A DNA stretch of 6,941 nucleotides from Bacillota bacterium. Its GTDB lineage: Bacteria; Bacillota; Clostridia; Peptostreptococcales; Anaerovoracaceae. Positions within the stretch are counted from its first letter, which is position 1. Each line of letters opens with the position of its first letter. A model generated the notes under the pieces. It was not told the DNA's origin. It saw only the letters and a program-made list of their open reading frames with translations, and ran no database searches. A program made the translations under genes and the position numbers. This document shows, piece after piece, positions 1 to 4,819 of this stretch. The stretch is taken from contig JAFYFK010000100.1 of the NCBI GenBank assembly GCA_017543805.1, positions 1 through 6,941 on the forward strand, read 5' to 3'.

Positions 1-283
1 ATTTCAATCCCTGCATTTTCTTGTATATATCGCCGCGCGGGCCTGCAAGAAGAGTGGTTATGACGATGATCTTTCCGTTTATAACAGCATAGATTACCCG
101 ATAGCCTCCGATGCGGATGTGATAATAGTCGTTTCGTTTCCCCTGTATCTTTTTTACGTCGACAGATTCAGGGTGTTCACCTGCAACTAGCTTTAAGATG
201 GCAGTTTCGTACTGAGCACGGACATCTTCATGCTGGGTGAAAAATTTCTCGGCAGTCCTTGTATATTGGATATCAACAGTCAT
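1..283 (-). CDS. RelE/ParE-family toxin of a type II toxin-antitoxin module (partial, 3' end beyond window)
   Basis: Reading the minus strand from ATG at 283 gives 94 open codons to the left edge with no stop. The protein begins MTVDIQYTRTAEKFF and contains YHIRIGGYRVIYAV (residues 54-67) and GPRGDIYKK (81-89). This is the typical RelE/ParE fold signature: a basic central strand with the YR-hydrophobic-hydrophobic-Y motif (R62), then a late Arg/Tyr pair (R83, Y87) near the C terminus. Family members are usually 85-100 residues, so the stop should lie only a few codons outside the window. RelE-type toxins are ribosome-dependent mRNA interferases, while ParE-type relatives poison gyrase; the sequence visible here does not separate the two with certainty, though the basic residues favour a RelE-like nuclease. 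Its start overlaps the antitoxin stop (ATGA, 280-283), so translation is probably coupled and antitoxin made first. Confidence 0.88.
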   Translation of the reverse strand, partial: MTVDIQYTRTAEKFFTQHEDVRAQYETAILKLVAGEHPESVDVKKIQGKRNDYYHIRIGGYRVIYAVINGKIIVITTLLAGPRGDIYKKMQGLK

Positions 284-555
284 TTAGCCACCTTAGCGGT
301 TCTTCTGGATACGATCTCAAGGTCTTCGTCTGTCAGGCTGCTTATCTCATTAAGGATTTCTTCGCTCTCCTCTGCGGAAGCCTCCTCAACATTTGCAGTA
401 AGCTTATAATAAGGATCCGCCTCCATCTTTTCGATGTATTCTCCAAGCGCTTCTCTGACTGTGTCGGAGAAAGTCATATGGTAAACATATGCTATTTTTT
501 TTATATCATTCAGAAGCTGTTCATCGAGCTTCATATTTATTGCTTTTGTTGCCAT
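280..555 (-). CDS. RelB/DinJ-like ribbon-helix-helix antitoxin
   Basis: This 91-residue protein should neutralise the toxin encoded immediately downstream and repress their shared promoter. Residues 4-45 fit a ribbon-helix-helix DNA-binding domain: a short strand (KAINMKLDE), helix A (about 11-25) and helix B beginning at TFSDTVREAL (28-37). The remainder (DPYYKLTANVEEA and an acidic stretch, about 47-82) is the acidic, probably unstructured toxin-binding tail common in RelB-type antitoxins; the last residues are basic (RRTAKVAK). The start at 555 is preferred over the internal Met8 because AGGAGG (minus strand, 564-569) lies 8 bases upstream. The gene order (antitoxin then toxin), the 4-base overlap and the small size are all typical. 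The family assignment rests on pattern recognition; the subfamily is not certain. Confidence 0.88.
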   Translation of the reverse strand: MATKAINMKLDEQLLNDIKKIAYVYHMTFSDTVREALGEYIEKMEADPYYKLTANVEEASAEESEEILNEISSLTDEDLEIVSRRTAKVAK

Positions 556-577
556 TTTTCCTGCCTCCTGTATTTGA

Positions 578-606
578 ATTATATATCATAAAGATAATAA
601 AGACAA
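578..606 (-). promoter_or_regulatory. Putative sigma-A promoter of the toxin-antitoxin operon
   Basis: On the minus strand there is a perfect -10 hexamer TATAAT (578-583) and a -35 hexamer TTGTCT (601-606, 4 of 6 consensus) with an ideal 17-base spacer. Transcription would begin near 571, leaving only about 16 bases before the antitoxin ATG, so the AGGAGG site would sit almost at the 5' end of the message. The -35 element lies within the 588-614 tandem repeats, which suggests that repressor binding there would block RNA polymerase. Confidence 0.6.
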
Positions 607-614
607 TAAAGATA
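588..614. repeat. Three tandem 9-bp repeats, likely antitoxin operator
   Basis: Plus-strand units are ATAAAGATA (588-596), ATAAAGACA (597-605) and ATAAAGATA (606-614). They are contiguous and differ by a single base in the middle copy; flanking sequence does not continue the pattern. They cover the spacer and -35 region of the toxin-antitoxin promoter, and the C in the middle unit is what makes the minus-strand TTGTCT. Ribbon-helix-helix repressors are known to bind short repeated sites (for example the heptad repeats of the omega repressor), so an autoregulatory operator is the simplest reading. Binding itself is inference. Confidence 0.6.
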
Positions 615-712
615 TGCTTTACGGTCAAAGCAGGTTTTGGGAACTGTCATCCATTTTAATTACATCGTTTGGCTAAAAGTAATACGTCTGTAACGCGTAT
701 GTCATTATGGCA

Positions 713-721
713 TGCTATTAT
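713..721 (+). promoter_or_regulatory. Possible extended -10 promoter of the secreted-protein gene
   Basis: The sequence TGCTATTAT (713-721) matches an extended -10 element (TG, one base, then a hexamer matching TATAAT at 5 of 6 positions). No good -35 hexamer is present at 16-18 bases upstream, which is compatible with an extended -10 promoter. A start near 728 would place the GAGGGGG ribosome binding site (729-735) at the very 5' end of the message. A small inverted repeat, ATACG (682-686) and CGTAT (696-700), lies just upstream. This is only a sequence match in AT-rich DNA. Confidence 0.35.
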
Positions 722-744
722 AAAAATAGAGGGGGTACTGGCGA

Positions 745-2253
745 ATGAAGAACAAAGCCGCGCGTATAATTCTTATAGTTGCAGCATTCTGCCTGATTTC
801 TATGCTTTCGTTCACGGCAAGCCCTGCAGACGCCGGCGGCATCGGACTCGGGGCCATCGGATCTGGAGCTGTCAGACCCGGAACCATAGACTACAGAGAC
901 TATCTGGACGTTTACCTCTTCCTCAGCGAAAGCGGGGAGTATTATAATTACGGCTATGTCATGAGCGCGCACGCTGTACCGTACGCTGTTCCGCAGATAG
1001 ACAGCTTCAGCATTCGCAATTTTAATGAGCTGCAGAGAAACCTGGACGCTCTCGGGGAAGACGAATCCGCAGATGTGACTCTGATGCAGGCTCCCAAGGC
1101 ATCTTCCGGTGTCAGCAGTAAAGCGCAGAACGGAACGCTTGCTTTGACGCATGAACACCGCGAAGAGATCCTTAAAACGATGGAAGAATTCCGAGCCGAA
1201 ATTCAGATCTTTACAACAAACGGAAGCGCATACGGCTATGTCCTTACGCTCCCGGTCTACGAGCTGCAGCCACAAATCTTGCCGGAGACGGCAAACGGAG
1301 TAGTGGAAAAAACCGCACGCCGCTCTGAGCTTTTCCACAGCTATACGGATACTGGATTAGATTTTACTGAAGATCCTGCCTACGCAATTATTGTTGAAGA
1401 AATCGAACGCATTAAGCCTGAAGTCGACAGCTCCGCAGTCACTCCGGAACTGATGGATGTCTACTATATAGACAGCGGCGGACTTATTAATCAGAATGGC
1501 GAAAGCATCTCGGTTTATGAGATCAATGTGCGTTACCATACAGACCCGATTCCGGCTGAAGAGCCAAAGGGCTACCATCTGCGGGGCGACTGCCTGTGGC
1601 CGGATGAGAAGACATATGTCTTTGTTTACGACGGTCCGATGTACATGACACAGACAATACCCGTCTGCACCATGAGCGCCTCCGAACTGCGTATAAAGTA
1701 TTTCACGAAAGAGCATCTGCTCGAACATGGGAACAGATTCGAAGCAGCGGCCTGGGACTTCTACGAACAGTATTTTAACGGCGCAGTGGATGCAAAAATC
1801 AGCCTATATTGCCCTGTGCAGTACAGCCGCGCGATCGGTCCCGGTTCCAAAGATGATTTCAGTTCCATTCCAGACCTCGGCGAACGCGTTGTTACCCGGC
1901 ATGAAGACTGGGATCCGATCTATAATCCGGGCGACTACTGGTATACCGTCGATTATGATGGGCTCAGCGCCCTCTGCTATTATAATGCAGTTAACGATTC
2001 TGCTTCGATCAACACGATCAGTGTCATGCGAAGCGATCTCGTAACCTTTAACGGGCTGCACGTCGGTTCAACCCGCACGGAAGTGCTGAAGGCAAGCGAT
2101 CAGCGCTTTTTGCACGATACAGAGCTGTACCCTCATACAGGCGATTATTTGTGGGTCAATTACATGAGTGACACCGGACTTGGATACAACCTTTTATTCT
2201 TCTTTGAAAACGATGTTGTGACTGAGATAGTCTCTGAAAACATGTTTGATTAA
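745..2253 (+). CDS. Secreted protein of unknown function with signal peptide and possible C-terminal BLIP/SmpA-like domain
   Basis: I do not recognise this 502-residue protein. Residues 1-30 form a classical signal peptide: basic start (MKNKAAR), hydrophobic core (about 8-24) and an A-D-A cleavage site at 28-30. Cys16 is in the core and has no lipobox around it, so a lipoprotein is unlikely. There is no second membrane segment or cell-wall anchor (no LPxTG), suggesting release or non-covalent surface retention. The mature protein is rich in Tyr, Asp and Glu and has four cysteines (283, 308, 356, 411) that could form disulfides. The C-terminal part (about 395-502) carries FNGLHVGSTRTEVLKA (435-450) and ends in a strand-like FFFENDVVTEIV. 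This resembles the 'G-x-hydrophobic-G-S/D-x-x-x-E-V' motif of small SmpA/BLIP-like modules in Gram-positive secreted proteins (inference). The start is supported by GAGGGGG at 729-735, nine bases upstream. It is monocistronic, with a hairpin just downstream. Confidence 0.8.
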   Translation: MKNKAARIILIVAAFCLISMLSFTASPADAGGIGLGAIGSGAVRPGTIDYRDYLDVYLFLSESGEYYNYGYVMSAHAVPYAVPQIDSFSIRNFNELQRNLDALGEDESADVTLMQAPKASSGVSSKAQNGTLALTHEHREEILKTMEEFRAEIQIFTTNGSAYGYVLTLPVYELQPQILPETANGVVEKTARRSELFHSYTDTGLDFTEDPAYAIIVEEIERIKPEVDSSAVTPELMDVYYIDSGGLINQNGESISVYEINVRYHTDPIPAEEPKGYHLRGDCLWPDEKTYVFVYDGPMYMTQTIPVCTMSASELRIKYFTKEHLLEHGNRFEAAAWDFYEQYFNGAVDAKISLYCPVQYSRAIGPGSKDDFSSIPDLGERVVTRHEDWDPIYNPGDYWYTVDYDGLSALCYYNAVNDSASINTISVMRSDLVTFNGLHVGSTRTEVLKASDQRFLHDTELYPHTGDYLWVNYMSDTGLGYNLLFFFENDVVTEIVSENMFD

Positions 2254-2263
2254 TTATAAATGT

Positions 2264-2294
2264 AAAGCCCTGACACTTGGAATGTCAAGGCTTT
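2264..2294. terminator. Hairpin between convergent genes, possible bidirectional terminator
   Basis: The arms AAAGCC-C-TGACA (2264-2275) and TGTCA-A-GGCTTT (2283-2294) pair over 12 positions with one C/A mismatch and a 7-base loop. It starts 10 bases after the stop of the secreted-protein gene and lies 29 bases beyond the stop of the convergent kinase gene, a position suited to ending both messages. Neither side has a clean U-run: the minus-strand side (TTTACATTTAT) is moderately T-rich, whereas the plus-strand side (GCAGACAATC) is not. It may therefore work mainly for the kinase transcript, or with Rho. Confidence 0.5.
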
Positions 2295-2322
2295 GCAGAC
2301 AATCTGAAGACGCGGCCGGCGG

Positions 2323-3588
2323 TTACGATCTGGCGGCGTTTGTGGCGGAGATGCGTTCGCCGAGCTTGATCAGCACGTCCGGGGTGCCGAAGCCGCCGCT
2401 CTTCGTGATAACGTACTGCAGCTTGCCGTTGTACTCGAAGCTTGTGAGCACGCAGCCGGTGGAGATCTCGGAGATGGGACGCAGAGCGTTTACGCCGACC
2501 TCGCGCATCAGAGCTACGAGGGTATCGCCACCTGTGCAGAGCAGGGTGGCGTCGAGGCCGCGGTCCAGAAGGACGCGGGTTATGCGGCCGATCTGCGGAG
2601 CGATCGTCTTATAGACCTCGGAGAAGTCCATGTCGTGCGCCTGCATATACGCGGAGAGCTCGTCACAGCCCTCTGGCTCGTTGGCGTCCATTATGAATTT
2701 GCCCGTGCTGTTTGCAGTCTTGATCCAGCCGTCAATGACCGGCTCGGCGTCAGCGCTGCGCGGCCAGCGGGTGTCCAGCTTCTGCTGCGCCGTAAGGTGC
2801 AGGTGGGTGTAGCCGGCGCGCTCGCCGTTCTTCATCTGGGCGATGGTTATGGGGTTGACGGAGCCGCAGGCCATAAAGATGTTGGTCGGAAGCTCCGGGA
2901 ACTGCGGCTTGACGCCCGCGAGCCCCAGCTCCTGCGCCAGCGCCGCGGCAAAGCCCGCGCAGCCCGCGGAGAAGTGCAGCCTTTCTTTTCCGAGGCCTTC
3001 GGCTATCGCCTGAAGGTCTTCGTTGGAGGACGCGTCGAAAATATGTATTCCGTTGAGATCCTCAGGGAATGTTGTCGAATTCGCGGCGTGTTCAAAGCAG
3101 GGCGTGCCGCTCTGAATGTGGATTATGTCGCTGACCCTGGACTTGGTGACCGGGTCGACCGGGTCATTGCCGAACATGCTTTCCGCTACCGGAACGCCGT
3201 CGATGTAGTGGACGCCGCTCATTGTGTTTCTGTTGTTGCGCGGGAAGGCCGGGATGAACATCAGCGAGTCCGCGCCGGCGCCGTCGATGACGGCTGTAAG
3301 CTCCGCGCCTATGTTTCCTCTGAGGCCGGAGTCGGTCTTCTTGTATATGTAGCGGATGCCCGCGGCGGTCGCCTTTACGACCGTCTTATAGACCAGCCTG
3401 TAGGCGTCGATGGGCGGAACGTGGCGGGACTCCAGATTTACCACGATGACCTTGACCTTGTCATCAAAAGTGCTGAAATCCACGTCCGGATCCATGACCA
3501 CCTGGGTCTCAGCCCCGCGGTCGGTAAACTGCACACCGGTATCCAGCGCGCCGGTAAAATCGTCTGCGATTATAAGTAGTCTTTCCAT
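2323..3588 (-). CDS. Four-carbon acid sugar kinase (DUF1537 family; D-threonate/D-erythronate kinase type)
   Basis: This 421-residue protein is full length for the family. It should phosphorylate a four-carbon acid sugar such as D-threonate or D-erythronate at O4 with ATP in the cytoplasm. The N-terminal substrate domain shows ADDFTGA (8-14), KKTDSGLRGNIG (83-94) and FIPAFPRNNR (111-120). The C-terminal nucleotide-binding domain shows CGSVNP (241-246), LLCTGGDTL (349-357) and the glycine-rich KSGGFGTPD (396-404). These are the hallmark motifs of DUF1537 (OtnK/DtnK/DenK). The start at 3588 has GGGGAG (minus strand, 3595-3600) six bases upstream. It is divergent from pdxA2, its known pathway partner (kinase then dehydrogenase, to dihydroxyacetone phosphate), which favours a threonate/erythronate substrate over the 3-oxo-acid sugars of OtnK, whose loci normally carry otnC/otnI or denD-like genes. 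The exact substrate cannot be read from the sequence. Confidence 0.93.
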   Translation of the reverse strand: MERLLIIADDFTGALDTGVQFTDRGAETQVVMDPDVDFSTFDDKVKVIVVNLESRHVPPIDAYRLVYKTVVKATAAGIRYIYKKTDSGLRGNIGAELTAVIDGAGADSLMFIPAFPRNNRNTMSGVHYIDGVPVAESMFGNDPVDPVTKSRVSDIIHIQSGTPCFEHAANSTTFPEDLNGIHIFDASSNEDLQAIAEGLGKERLHFSAGCAGFAAALAQELGLAGVKPQFPELPTNIFMACGSVNPITIAQMKNGERAGYTHLHLTAQQKLDTRWPRSADAEPVIDGWIKTANSTGKFIMDANEPEGCDELSAYMQAHDMDFSEVYKTIAPQIGRITRVLLDRGLDATLLCTGGDTLVALMREVGVNALRPISEISTGCVLTSFEYNGKLQYVITKSGGFGTPDVLIKLGERISATNAARS

Positions 3589-3601
3589 AATGATCTCCCC
3601 A

Positions 3602-3645
3602 GATAAAACCTATAGCTCATATCAATATTATATGCCTGTTTTATC
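3602..3645. repeat. Inverted repeat in the kinase/pdxA2 divergent promoter region
   Basis: GATAAAAC (3602-3609) and GTTTTATC (3638-3645) are perfect 8-base inverted arms separated by 28 bases. They bracket the candidate -10 of the kinase gene: one arm lies just upstream of the kinase ribosome binding site and the other in the promoter spacer. The spacing is too long for a simple hairpin operator, but a looping dimeric repressor or two half sites are possible. The AT-rich context makes chance a real alternative. Confidence 0.35.
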
Positions 3646-3654
3646 AACTTTACA
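3627..3654 (-). promoter_or_regulatory. Possible promoter of the acid sugar kinase gene
   Basis: On the minus strand a perfect TATAAT (3627-3632) is preceded, 16 bases upstream, by a weak TGTAAA (3649-3654). Transcription would start near 3620, giving a leader of about 32 bases before the ATG at 3588. The -35 is poor, which would fit a promoter needing an activator. Confidence 0.4.
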
Positions 3655-3657
3655 TTA

Positions 3658-3686
3658 TTGTTTTTATGCGTTTTACACATTATAAT
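3658..3686 (+). promoter_or_regulatory. Putative promoter of the pdxA2-reductase-ecfA transcript
   Basis: A perfect TATAAT (3681-3686) sits 17 bases downstream of TTGTTT (3658-3663, matching the TTG of the -35 consensus). A start near 3693 would leave a leader of about 14 bases, beginning at the GGAGG site. It is the only strong -10 match between the divergent genes in this direction. Confidence 0.45.
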
Positions 3687-3693
3687 TTATGCG
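3663..3693 (+). repeat. 8-bp direct repeat TTTATGCG flanking the pdxA2 -10 element
   Basis: TTTATGCG occurs at 3663-3670 and again at 3686-3693, a 23-base offset (about two helical turns). The copies flank the TATAAT of the pdxA2 promoter, and the second overlaps the region where transcription would start. A regulator binding both copies on one face of the DNA would cover the promoter. No regulator gene is visible in the window. Confidence 0.3.
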
Positions 3694-3697
3694 GAGG
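3693..3697 (+). promoter_or_regulatory. pdxA2: Ribosome binding site that fixes the pdxA2 start
   Basis: GGAGG at 3693-3697 lies 9 bases before ATG 3707. The upstream in-frame ATG at 3689 overlaps this site and cannot use it, so 3707 is the real start and the six extra residues MRRILI are not part of the protein. Confidence 0.8.
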
Positions 3698-3706
3698 ATT
3701 TTAATT

Positions 3707-4792
3707 ATGAACAGACCTATAATCGGAATTACCATGGGTGATCCGTTTGGAAACGGCCCCGAGATCAGCGTTAAGGCGTTTGCGGACAAGGCCCTCTACG
3801 ACCGCTGCAAGCCCATCCTTATAGGCGACGTGAGCTGCATGGAATATGCCGCCAAGGTCGCGAAGAAAGTATCAGGCATCGACGTAAAGATCAATCCGGT
3901 CCACGATGTTGCCGAGGCAAAATTCGAACCCGGCACCATCGACGTCTACGACCTTGGAATGGTAAAGCCGGAGGATATCCCCGGAGATCCGGAAGATCCC
4001 AAGCCCTTTAAGCTCGGCTACACTGCTCTCGGCGGCGACGCGGCGTTCAACTATGTCAAGACCGTCATAGAGCTCGCCATGGCAGGCAAGGTCGACGCGA
4101 CCGTCACCAACGCCTTCAGCAAGGAAGGCATCAACATGGCGGGGCATCATTTCAGCGGTCATACCGAAGTCTACGCTCATTACACGAATACTCCCAAGTA
4201 CGCTATGATGCTTGCCCACGAGGAGCTGCGCGTGGTCCATGTTTCGACCCACGTCTCCCTCAGGGAAGCCTGCGACAGGGTCAAGAAGCAGAGAGTCCTC
4301 GACGTTATCCGCCTTGCGGACGAGGCATGCAGAGACCTTGGCATCGAGAATCCCAAGATCGGCGTCGCCGGACTCAACCCGCACTGCGGCGAGGACGGAA
4401 TGTTCGGTACCGAGGAGATCGAGGAGATCCAGCCCGCTATCGACCAGGCAATGGCAGAAGGCATCAATATTCCGGACAAGAAGCCCACTCCTCCGGATAC
4501 CGTATTCTCCAAGGCTCTCGGCGGCTGGTACGACATCGTTGTCGTAATGTACCACGACCAGGGACATATACCCCTTAAAGTAAAAGGTTTCGTCTACAAC
4601 AAGGCTGAAGGCCACTGGGACGCTGTCGCGGGCGTCAACATTACGCTCGGTCTGCCCATTATCCGCGCTTCTGTTGACCACGGCACCGGCTACGGCCACG
4701 CGGGCGACGGTCACGCGAACGAACTCAGCCTTACAAACGCCATAGATTACGCCATTAAGATGGCCGGCGCGAGGATGGCGAAAAAAGCTTAA
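3707..4792 (+). CDS. pdxA2: PdxA-family dehydrogenase, PdxA2 type (4-phospho-D-threonate/D-erythronate 3-dehydrogenase)
   Basis: This 361-residue NAD- and divalent-metal-dependent enzyme should oxidise C3 of 4-phospho-D-threonate or -erythronate; the product decarboxylates to dihydroxyacetone phosphate. Family motifs are intact: ITMGDPFGNGPEI (8-20), GHTE (151-154), THVSLREA (181-188), AGLNPHCGEDG (221-231), MYHDQG (281-286) and GVNITLGLPIIRASVDHGT (309-327). By alignment from memory with E. coli PdxA, H182, H226 and H283 are the metal ligands. Between HDQG and GVNITLG there are 22 residues against 11 in E. coli PdxA, an insertion containing VYNKAEGHWDAVA. The divergent DUF1537 kinase argues for acid-sugar catabolism rather than pyridoxal phosphate synthesis; no other vitamin B6 gene is nearby. 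A PdxA role acting on 4-phosphohydroxythreonine is the main alternative. The aldo/keto reductase follows after 27 bases. Confidence 0.92.
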   Translation: MNRPIIGITMGDPFGNGPEISVKAFADKALYDRCKPILIGDVSCMEYAAKVAKKVSGIDVKINPVHDVAEAKFEPGTIDVYDLGMVKPEDIPGDPEDPKPFKLGYTALGGDAAFNYVKTVIELAMAGKVDATVTNAFSKEGINMAGHHFSGHTEVYAHYTNTPKYAMMLAHEELRVVHVSTHVSLREACDRVKKQRVLDVIRLADEACRDLGIENPKIGVAGLNPHCGEDGMFGTEEIEEIQPAIDQAMAEGINIPDKKPTPPDTVFSKALGGWYDIVVVMYHDQGHIPLKVKGFVYNKAEGHWDAVAGVNITLGLPIIRASVDHGTGYGHAGDGHANELSLTNAIDYAIKMAGARMAKKA

Positions 4793-4819
4793 AATTGCAT
4801 TTCAGTGAGGTGAAGCAAA

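Noticed and set aside
259..591. Plus-strand open frame of 110 codons across the antitoxin gene
   Set aside because: The minus strand holds a textbook antitoxin-toxin pair with a ribosome binding site and promoter; the plus frame is Cys/Phe/Leu-rich shadow sequence.
588..614. Tandem repeats as a minimal CRISPR array
   Set aside because: Units are 9 bp and contiguous with no spacers, and no cas gene is present; an operator fits better.
745..840. Secreted protein as a lipoprotein through Cys16
   Set aside because: Cys16 is preceded by A-A-F, not a lipobox, and sits mid-way in the hydrophobic core; the ADA site at residues 28-30 is a better signal peptidase I site.
718..1338. Minus-strand open frame of 206 codons opposite the start of the secreted-protein gene
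   Set aside because: The plus frame has a signal peptide and ribosome binding site; the minus frame is Arg/Ser/Cys-rich without a domain and would overlap the plus-strand promoter region.
2635..3579. Plus-strand open frame of 314 codons opposite the acid sugar kinase gene
   Set aside because: Same cause: the kinase is clearly real with all DUF1537 motifs, and the opposing frame gives an Arg/Val/Gly-rich product with no domain signature.
3872..4714. Minus-strand open frame of 280 codons opposite pdxA2
   Set aside because: It is antisense to the conserved PdxA core and has no recognisable motif; it reflects codon bias only.
3689..4792. pdxA2 starting at the ATG at 3689
   Set aside because: That ATG overlaps the GGAGG site; the ATG at 3707 has correct spacing and gives the standard MNRPIIGITMGDP start of the family.
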